Of a stretch of DNA of 64,000 bases, positions 55,359-64,000 are shown one piece after another. The notes under the pieces were generated by a model that was not told the origin of the DNA, searched no databases, and saw only the letters and a program-made list of their open reading frames with translations. The stretch comes from Marsupella aquatica. Lineage: Eukaryota; Marchantiophyta. The stretch covers positions 8,308,001-8,372,000 of the forward strand of contig OZ316895.1 of assembly GCA_973895155.1 (NCBI GenBank), read 5' to 3'. The stretch's first letter is position 1, and each line of letters starts with the position of its first letter. The position numbers and the translations under genes are program-made.

Positions 55359-57796
55359 GTTCAGTTCATCAACCAATTCAATTCAGTAAACTACATAACA
55401 AATCCATCAATCTCACTCGTCACCACAAGTTTCCCCTCTCGATCAATTCCAAAATTTACGGTAAGGAGACAGAGAGGTCATGACAATTAAATTGGAAGAG
55501 AGTGACTTCGAGTTGCCTCTCAATTGGATCTGGCCGAGGAAGCTACTCAGGAATGAACACGGATGTAATGAAGCTGCAGTGTCAACTTGCTCCATAAGCT
55601 ACTGCGTCCCTCCTTGAAGCCATGCACTGGAATAGCTGGAATGTCCAAGACGTTTCGGGCGATCTGTCACAAAGCAGTTCCGTCATTAGAGAGCTACATG
55701 CGAAAGCACAATTGTAGACTAATGACATCGATCCTTTCTCGTAGCTACAAATGTGAAAATTCACATACGTGGGTTGTGGATGTGAGATTTCATCGATAAT
55801 TATCAATCCTCTCAGGCGGTTTAGTTGTCTAAGAGCAGGAATTGAATGCTTAATCTGCGTAGAAGCTCCAAATGTCTACGTTCTGAAACGTTGAGTCAAG
55901 AACGACTCAATCAATTGCACCTTGATTCAGGGAGGACTGCAAAAAATCAGTAGCATGAGTATATATCATTACCACAGGAAAAGCACACAGCAGAGGCGAC
56001 TTCTTCAATCCCTTCAGCTCGAGGAGGAAAAATGTATCCAAATTTCCGAAGACACGAAGGCAGATTGGAAAAAGGACTAGATGAAGACGGCAACTAGGTT
56101 GAGCTCAATTAGAAGGATACGCATATACTAACAACTTGCGAAGATATCTTGTAGACGAAGTCAGAGCGAAGCCCAGAGTCAAACTGAAGACCAAATTTCG
56201 CTTTGAATTGCAGGCCGGCCACTAGAACAATGGAAAGAAAATGTGCGTGCTTCCGGGCCCTCTTGGTACCACTTAAGACGGTCTGGTTCTTCATGATTGA
56301 CTCAAAATCTTTTCGGGCAGACCGATTTTCAGGTGCAAGGGGGGTGCGTGGTGTTGCCGTCAGGTAAAGTGCCACTGGCCTAAGGATGGACACTCGCATC
56401 ATCCTTTGGTCACATTATGCTGCGGAAGACCTTGTTCAGTCGGTGGTGAGAAATCTTGACAAGCAAAATCGTTCAGACCAATAGAGAGCAGGCATGCCTC
56501 AACCTCGAAGTTGGAAGTAATGATGTCATTCATGGTGGACATCATGAGTGATCCCCTCGGATTTCTCAGCTCACAGAATTCAAACGAATTAACCCCTGCC
56601 AAATGACAGGAGTAACACTGAAGCAGCGTTGCTATTTCCCTACAGCTACCTCACCATCTAGTCGAACCTTTCCCCAATTTGGGAATTTCTACAAGTATCC
56701 CATTTCCATACTTGATTGTTCTCAATTAGGTTATCTGGACCATCGGAGCCTAAGCTTCCCACGCCCAGACCTGACCGGAAACGTATTCCTTGGCCCTATG
56801 TAGCCAATGATCAAAGCATCTACAAAAACTGTTCCAGGTCCAAGCTCCTACTTGTAGAACTTCAATTGCTCTTTTGATCAATATATTTCTTTCACAGCAC
56901 CATAGATTTAGCTTGTTGTAGGTCAGGAGTGTTTCTCACGAATTGAAGTAGAGTTTGCACGGGGAGCGAAGAATAGGAGTTGACTCTGAAGCAAAGAGCC
57001 TGGCAACTCATTTCGGAGAGAAATCAATGAAAGCGTGAAAAATTGATGGGAATCGAGAGGATATCGATAATTGGCTAAGCAATCAGTTGGTTAACTGATG
57101 CCAAGAGAGACGCGGCAGAGGTGGACCGGCAGGTGAAGTGAGTGGGCTTACTCATTCAACTCCCGTCCTCGGAGCTGGATCACAGGGACAGAACCAGCCA
57201 GCCATTCCAACCACTTCACTTGCACAACTGACGTGATCCCCCACCTCTCCCGGCCAGCCTCCTCGTCAAAAACTCCGTCCCACGAACCTCCCCGCTCCTC
57301 GGCAACAAGAAATTCTCTCCGAAGTGAATGAACATAATCCAGTTTCGATGAAACAGCCTCTCCCAACCAAACCCATCGATCACAACAACAGGTCCATCAC
57401 TCAATTAAATTCCGTTTTTCAAAATCGTTCATCCTCTGCAAATTCAAACAGAGTACACAACCTTTGGCATGACTGTCCCAGTGTTTCATTGAGCATCAGC
57501 TGATGCTGATGATTTGATCACGAGGAATAAAAGCTGTCCTGATGAGAATCATGATGAAACAGGCGCTCATCAAGTGCGTATAAGAGAAGAGAATGTGACT
57601 TGTTTGCTGCTCTGTGGCGGGACATGAATGGCCCCCAACCCGCATCGCCCTGCACCTATTAAGCCTCGCACCAGGGTGGACACCTTTGGGGCCATTGATT
57701 CTTCCTATTCCCCATGAGACGTTGTGGGGCATGCTGTTTTTTTAATTCCCTATGAAGCGGTGGGGGCTTTTTAATTTCCTATGAAAAATGGGGGGG
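55359..57796. other. Upstream region of the P450 and intergenic sequence
   Basis: Holds the P450 promoter, not delimited. No further gene is recognised. Open frames here are short and without domains. Confidence 0.45.
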
Positions 57797-58110
57797 TTAG
57801 TTCAGTTGGCGGCTAGGGGACTGGAGTTTCAAGGTCCTAGGTTCAAACCCCCCCCCCCCCCAACACACACACACACACACACACATGTGGAGGGTATGTG
57901 TGTGGGTGGGATGCATTGGAGTTCTGATTATCTCTTTGGCCCCTGATACACAAGGATGTGAAGGGTTTTGTGGGTAGTGGATTGGAGTTCTGATTACCTC
58001 TGGTTGCCCACTTGGTGACCCTGATTTAATACTCTCTCCCTGGTGGTGCCAGTCTCTGTTAGATCCGGTGTGAGGGTCACCCTGAAATGGTTTCACTGCA
58101 AAAAATGTAT
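57791..58110 (+). repeat. tRNA-like head with possible SINE body
   Basis: TAGTTCAGTTGG at 57798-57809 matches a pol III A box, and GGTTCAAACCC at 57840-57850 matches a B box, with about 31 bp between them, as in a tRNA-derived promoter. A poly-C run (about 57848-57860), an (AC)n run, and a non-tRNA body follow. The T-arm does not pair well, so it is not a good tRNA gene. A SINE or tRNA relic is the best reading. The 3' end is uncertain. Confidence 0.35.
57848..57884 (+). repeat. Poly-C and (AC)n microsatellite
   Basis: An uninterrupted C run is followed by about eleven AC units, directly after the B-box-like motif. Confidence 0.9.
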
Positions 58111-58248
58111 GTCACTATTGGGGTGAGGAGAGTCTACTTCTTCCTCATTTCCTTTTAGGACCAAAAAGAAAAATGGGGGGCATTTTTGGGATTATTTCAC
58201 TAGATTGCTAGTCTTTTATTTATCACAGTGCCAGTGTTTTTGTTTTAG

Positions 58249-58572
58249 GTTAAGCAAATTAACTTAGGCTAGCCCTTTCACATCCAATGGCTATCATTGC
58301 ACCCGTCCTATGATAGGATAGCTCCAGTCTCCCTCAAGGTGACTTTGACCACCCTCTACAGGACAGAAACGGAGGCTATGTGTGGAGACAGGCCGGCCCT
58401 TGACAAATGCCTAGAATGGGAAGACAGGACCACCCACCTTGCCCCTCAGTCAATTGACCCATGAGTTGTCAAAGTTACCTTGAGGATGACTCAGGTTGTT
58501 TCATCACAAAACTGGGTGCGATGACAACCATAATTGGATGTGAAAGAGCTCAACCAAGTTAATTTTCTTAAC
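58249..58572. mobile_element. Foldback / MITE-like element with long imperfect inverted arms
   Basis: The left arm starts GTTAAGCAAATTAACTT and contains CTTTCACATCCAA. The right arm ends with the inverse (TTGGATGTGAAAG ... AAGTTAATTTTCTTAAC). Further inverted similarity (CCTCAAGGT-ACTTTGAC) extends each arm to roughly 110-120 bp. Total size is about 324 bp with no coding capacity. No clear target duplication was found. Confidence 0.65.
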
Positions 58573-61500
58573 TCACAAATGAAAGCAATGGCAAGGCACA
58601 AATTAGGAAACCAGAGTGGTAATCTAGTGAATCCTAGGAGGGGCATTATTGATTTTGTTCCTTACTAGCCCAATGTCTGTGAGTTGCATGATTGTCCTTG
58701 TTGCATCTTGGTAAATGGGGCATGTTGTGATTGGTGCAACAATGCCAGTGCAAAACACTAAAATGTGGTCATTGCGACATGTTTTCACTGGTGCAACATA
58801 CAATACTCGTGCACAACACTCAAGTGTCAAGGTGAGACAAAGAAATACAAGAGAGGAGTGTTAATTCTCGTGTTAATTGTTATGACCATGTAATCATGAT
58901 GTGACAATATTTGATGGTGAGTTGCACAAAAACGGTGATGAGAGACCAAAAATTCCAGATGAGGTAAGGAAGTGTTCTTGTTCCAATTATGTCATATGTT
59001 TAATCATGTTCCTAAGTGTGGAAGTATCTACATTTTTTGGTTGGGTGGTAGTTGTTGTGGAAATGTTGTCATTTGATCATTGCTCTTATGAAACTAGTGC
59101 TATTCTAACTTTGTCATTTGTGTAGTCATGTTTGTGAGTGAAAGTCTTGTTGCTTTGGTTGGGTGATAATTGTTGTGGCAATGTTATCATTTGATGACTG
59201 TTGTTATGAAAGTGATGTTGTTGGGGAGGGTGAGGGCAAGAGCATGGGACTCAAGATGGGTGACAATGGTCACAAAATCACCTATTCATATTAGTTACCA
59301 ACAAGAAGCTATCCATGGTCACGCAATAGGAGGGATAAAATTTACTTTATTTATTTATCTATATTTTCTTCTATTTTTGATAACTTTCTAACTTTTTACA
59401 ATTTTAATTCATAATTTCATTTGATTTCATGTAGGGCAGGAAATGGGCAACTTGGGCAGGTAGGGGAGGGAGGAGGGTGTATGGGTGGATTTGACACGGC
59501 AGAAAAAATGATTTCAAGATGAATGCATAGGATTTGCTCCCACCTTTTCCCTTTTTGTAAGCAAATGATCCCCAATTTTGATAGGATCATTTTGCTATAT
59601 CGTGAGGGATGTACTATTGCAATGTACTATTCAGGTTTTCTCTAGGAGTTTGGTACAGATGCTACAGGAGATGGTGCTTGATTTATGTGGTCCTCCACCA
59701 CAAAGATTACATGTTGATCTTACCATGGTACGTACGAGATGGCAAGCAGACCTAGGCTAATGTTATCGTGGACAACCCGTTGTGTCTAAGCATCATTGGG
59801 ATACATAGCAGCTAGCGGCATAGTCAGAGACACAAACAACAACTTACAACTAAAGAGGCAAAATATTCAGCGCAAGTGTCATCAGATAACTACCCCCTCC
59901 TTCCTATTGAGATCTTTGGGAGACTCCATCATCACTTTGATGGGCTCATTTGACAGACAACTCGCGACTTTCATTGACAAGCGGATTTCATTGGCCCACC
60001 ACTATCCGTTTGACCACACACTTTTGTCAATGAATTTCAGTGATGCCAATATATGTTGAAGCTCAAGTGATCTATTGTGTATCTCTAACCATGGTTACTC
60101 GTGTGCCTCCATAGCAGCTTCCCCCCTTAGAAGACATTGCGGAAACCATCCTTGAATGTCCCACTTGTAGACTTAGTTTTCACACTCAATGATTGGAGAC
60201 CACTAGCTCATGTCAAATAGTGTACATGTGGATGAGTAGCTCATCACACTATGGCACTGTTGATATCTTTTCCCAGTTTTTCTTTTGCATGATCCTTCTA
60301 GGTTTTTGAGGTTTCTCTTTGCACACTTAAGTTGAGTTTGGTGTACTTTTCTGTATGAATCTCTTTTGCTTGTTTGATCCCTTTTAGATTGTTTATTATA
60401 GTGTTTGATGAGAAGTTGGAGCCATTGCTCTTTTTGTTTTCTATGAAACGTTGGGGCCCATTGCTTGTTTTTATTCCATATGAAAAGTTGGCGGCCATTG
60501 ATTATTTTTTATTTTGGCCCCTTAGATAAAATGTGGACCTCATAATGAGTAGAGACAGTTGGAGTTGGCTTTACAAGAATTGGAGGGCCATTCAGGTATA
60601 GTCCCTAGTGACCCTAGCTATTTGACAAACAATGGGCGCTTTACAATAAAGTGGGTAATTCAGGTATGGTGCCTATTGATCCCACATGGCAAATGGGCCC
60701 AAAGAAATGCCCATGTGGGTTGATTGCGTTGTCTGGAATTTTAGACCACATCCAAAGGTGGTTCAAACATTCCCAATCTTTGGCTACTTGAAGAGACCTT
60801 TTAATTGATGACAAGGACAAAGTAGTGATTTGCATTTATCACACTATTGGAGTATATGTGGACCATTAGCTCATCACACTATTTCAGTAAAACAACATTC
60901 TACAAACAAGATAGGTGCAAAGGCTCACTAACAAATTTGCAAGGATTGATAAGCTCATTTTCAAGTTATGATTACACGAAGTGATTAGTAGAGGTCAAGG
61001 TTGCAAATTCATGAAGGTCAGGTTACTATTGCACTAAAGGTGTATCTACACCCTTTAAAGCGAGTGTACCTACAATTTTCTTTCGTTCTGTTTGGATTGC
61101 AATACCTATATATCATGTTTTCATCAATATTCATAAGAGGTATCAGTAGGTATATATAGTCTGGGTATAGTGGTGGGTATAAGAAATGTATGTGGTTACC
61201 AGGAAGGTAAGGTATATGTAGTACACTAGCTCAATGCACGTGCATTGCACAGACGATGCCAAGATGAGATAAAGATGTGGAGGTCAGACAAAAATGTCAT
61301 GATGAGACAACGATGTCATGGCAACACAAAGATGTCAAGCAAGTTTAGATGTCATGCAAGGATCTTGAGGCTAGGCAAAGAACTGCAGCGGAGGCAAGGG
61401 ATTGACTGCCCGATTGCCGGCCAGACAAAGAAATGTAAGCAAGGCAAAGAAATACAGGTCACAAGGTAAAGAACTTGTTGAGACATCTCAGGTGTTGTTG

Positions 61501-62939
61501 CAACTGTATTGTCGTTATGGCCCCAGTTATGGTGATGTGTTCATGAAGTTGTTGCGGCTATGCGGTCATTACCTGGGTCATTTTGGCCATGATGAAAAGC
61601 CCAATGCACAAGCATTACACATAAACACTCAAGTAAGGTAAAGAAATGCACGTGAGGCTGCAAGGAAATGTTGTCGTTTGACAGACAATGTTTGTGCAAT
61701 GACACGGTTGCAAAATTTTGTTGTTTTGGTGGAGTGGTTCCTGTTGCCAAATATCTTCATGTTGGTCAATATTGTTGGTACAAATGTGATGTTGGGGAGG
61801 GTGAGCACATGAGAGGGGTAGAGAGAGCGCAAGATGGGCGTTGGCAATGGGGCATCAGAGGCCCAAGCACAGGTCCACAATCAATCTTGTGGTGCTACGT
61901 GGAAGGATAATAATTTCTTTGTTCCCTTCCTCTTTTTTATCTTTAGTACTCTCCTTTACACCCTCTTGCTCTCTTACTCCCCACCCTTTGCTCTCACCAC
62001 CCTCTTCTTTTGCTCACTGCACTTGCAATGGGGCCTCAATTACGAGGCTGTGCCAGGGAGGGAGGATGCACATATGGTGAGCCAAGGCGTACATGGGGGG
62101 GGGGGGGGGGGTTAAAGGGTCTTTTGGGGGGATCAAACTGTTTGGAAAAATTGAAAAACTGTTGGCTGGGGTGTAAAGGGTGGAGGGAGACCATTTTCCT
62201 TTAATTGCTCCCTTTCTTCCTGCCTTCCCCCCCCCCCCCCCCCCTTCTCCTGCGCCTACCTTTCTCTCCTTCCACTCTCCCTCCCTGGTTCTTTGGCTCC
62301 ATCCCTCCCCTCTTCAAGATGATTTAAAAGGAGAAGAAAAAAAACAAGGAGGCAAAAACAAAATGATATCAAAGGAAAATTAAAAAATCCCATTCTACCC
62401 AGCAAAAAGCCAAAAACAACTATTATACCAACCTAATCCTCATGTCATGCTAAAAAGTACTGAGCTAGCAAATTTACATCAAATATACCTACTTTAGAAG
62501 CAAGTATATCCTTGGGTATTATCCCCTTCCATTGGATAACTATCCCCTTTTAGTAAATCAGAGAACATTGGTCAAGACCTTGGGCAGGGAGTGAGTCCAA
62601 GTCAGCCACCTCCCAACATATAGGTCATGGAGACATGGATCCAAATGGAGGGTCACCAGCTCATATGGGAAATGCAATCACTCTTGTCAAGGAAATATAC
62701 ACACTTTTTATATACAAAGGGACCAAACAGAGTACAAATGAACAAACAAAAGAGGGCCCAAGTGGACAAAACCAATTGAAAAAGAAGTGAGGAAAAGGGA
62801 ACCACTAAACACCAAGAAAGAGGAACTAAAAGTAAGAAATGAACAATAGGGAACCCCTAAAAACCAAGAAAGAAAGAGAGACTAAAACTAACCCAAGCGG
62901 ACCGAGGTCCTCATCATTCCTACCGATTGTGGCAAAAAG
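58573..62939. other. Repeat-rich intergenic region without supported genes
   Basis: Mostly AT-rich and degenerate. It contains a 118-bp tandem pair (59037-59273), related sequence near 61740-61870, a hairpin CCCACATGGCA...TGCCCATGTGGG at 60680-60720, a poly-G run near 62096-62110 and a poly-C run near 62228-62243. None of the short open frames has a recognisable domain. Confidence 0.5.
59037..59273 (+). repeat. 118-bp tandem pair related to a dispersed copy near 61.8 kb
   Basis: TTGGTTGGGTG-TA-TTGTTGT..ATTTGAT..TTATGAAA occurs at 59037 and again at 59155. The segment after the second copy (GATGTT..GGGGAGGGTGAG, then CAAGATGGG) reappears near 61785-61840. Confidence 0.65.
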
Positions 62940-63300
62940 CTAATGGTCCACATCAAGAGTCAAAACTAGATCGGCAAGTGGGATTGGAACATCCTCAAGG
63001 GGAGCTAGCCGCTGCGGAGGCACACTAGCACCCACTGTAAGAGATCGACGATAGATGGCCCGAGCTTGAGCACGCTGTAAGGTGACTGAAATGCGTTGGC
63101 GAAAGTGCGTGGTCAAAATAGAAAGCGGGGGTCCGGTGGGACCCATTCGGCCATGAACATCCCCGGCAGTTTGCCGAAGAAGCCCATCAAACTGAGGATG
63201 AAGACGCCCAAATAGCTCCACAGCAAGGGGGAGGAAGCTGTCGGATGAAGCTCGTGCAGCATATTTGGCCTCCTTCGTTGTTGCCGCACGTGACGCTGCT
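62940..63300 (-). pseudogene. Fragment resembling the C-terminal part of a plant non-LTR retrotransposon/RT-associated protein
   Basis: The minus-strand frame reads KEAKYAARASSDSFLPLAVE, then LFGRLHPQFDGLLRQTA, GPPLSILTTHFRQRISVTL, QRAQARAIYRR and a stop at 62940. From memory of plant repeat proteins, a segment of this form ("SFLPLAVE-FG-LHPQFD", "QRISV-LQRAQA") follows LINE-type reverse transcriptases. No RT core is in the window and there is no proper start, so it is a 5'-truncated remnant. The family call is tentative. Confidence 0.4.
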
Positions 63301-63341
63301 GCCCCTGCAGGGGCTTGTCAAGGCTAGCTTGTCAGCTTGTC

Positions 63342-63369
63342 AGCTTGTCAAGGCTAGCCTTGACAAGCT
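63342..63369. repeat. 28-bp perfect palindrome
   Basis: AGCTTGTCAAGG followed by CTAG and CCTTGACAAGCT is its own reverse complement over 28 bp. Partial copies of the same words (GCTTGTCAAGGCTAGC, CAGCTTGT) are repeated just to the left from 63312. Confidence 0.9.
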
Positions 63370-64000
63370 AGCCTTGAGGAATGCTCATGCTGCAACTGAC
63401 GGTCCTAACAAGTGTAGCCTAGAGGTAGCAGTCTATATTTTGACAATTGAGGTTCTAAATTCAAGCTTCACAAGTCATCCAGCTTATCTACCAACCCCAT
63501 CCAAGTGGGGGGTTCACCGGGGTCCTTTGCACCCAAAAGACTTGACCTTCAGAATTTAAAATGAGGGTCACTTTCTCATCACCAAATGGAAACTTGCAAC
63601 AACTAAGAGTGAAATTTGGAGAATTAATCTAAATGGACTTGTGGATCAGGTATGTTAAAACAAAAATGACCAGTCAATTTTTGTCCTTGTTCTTGAGAAG
63701 CCCCCTTAGGCATCCTCATTCAACTGTTTCCATTTACTAGCCTAGTTGCAAGCTTTGCTTAAAAATGGATACTGAGCCCACCCTGCCTTTTCCAGTTCCA
63801 CCCTGAATGTACCTCTGCCCCAAGAGTCAGAGTTGTGAGGTTTCACTCTAGACTGTAGACCATTATCCTAGCATCAATTGCAATTTTTAGATAGACTAGC
63901 CCAAATGCCCATGCATATATGCACAAGAAGGGCTCCTGTACCCAGACTCCTATGTCGGTCTCTAGTCATAAGCACAGTCTATAAATATCATTATTTTTCA
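63370..64000. other. Right-end intergenic sequence
   Basis: No recognisable gene, RNA or repeat boundary to the end of the window. Confidence 0.45.

Noticed and set aside
57791-57855. Functional tRNA gene
   Set aside because: A and B boxes are present, but the T-stem does not pair and no convincing anticodon arm can be drawn.

Overview
This window is nuclear DNA of a green plant. Three kinds of evidence support this: GT-AG introns of about 100-700 bp, a nuclear gene for the chloroplast ATP synthase delta subunit with a transit peptide, and plant-type families (abscisic-aldehyde-oxidase-like enzyme, CYP94-like P450, fused triphosphatase/guanylyltransferase capping enzyme, PIF/Harbinger and Copia transposons). 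A non-seed land plant fits the short introns and gene style, but the sequence does not settle the species.

Host genes, left to right. 23-6430 (+): 3' two thirds of an aldehyde oxidase/xanthine dehydrogenase-family gene, reading in phase through 18 recognised exons, with its 5' part off the left edge. 26379-27203 (+): intronless chloroplast ATP synthase delta subunit. 29208-33182 (-): complete three-exon gene for splicing factor SF3B3, giving exactly 1214 residues. 37444-42944 (+): complete 16-exon mRNA capping enzyme. 45858-46328 (+): single-exon SRPBCC/Bet v 1-fold protein. 53564-55294 (-): single-exon CYP94-like cytochrome P450. These are unrelated housekeeping or metabolic genes and form no operon or visible cluster.

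Mobile DNA fills the gaps. The main structure is a nested transposon at about 8.6-24.7 kb. A PIF/Harbinger-like element (DDE transposase at 9.0-10.4 kb, Myb/trihelix partner at 17.3-18.3 kb on the other strand) has been cut by two copies of one Copia LTR retrotransposon family, at 11002-16998 (target duplication actga) and 18685-24565 (aggac). Both Copia copies are dead. They share some lesions and carry private TAG stops that fit CAG-to-TAG decay. A different, very young Copia element (46934-52432, minus strand, gaatg duplication) has LTRs identical by eye and only one in-frame TGA in its polyprotein.

Smaller items: a two-member MITE family with TA flanks (8403-8574, 24901-25071), a dispersed repeat carrying one of those MITEs, a long-armed foldback element (58249-58572), a tRNA-like SINE-type head near 57.8 kb, an aldehyde-oxidase-derived fragment at 27.7-28.2 kb, several tandem duplications including an 80-bp array at 34.3-34.7 kb, and a probable non-LTR-retrotransposon-related remnant at 63 kb. 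From about 55.4 kb to the end I see no intact host gene. I found no convincing undescribed functional system. The most informative material is the layered history of transposon insertion and decay.
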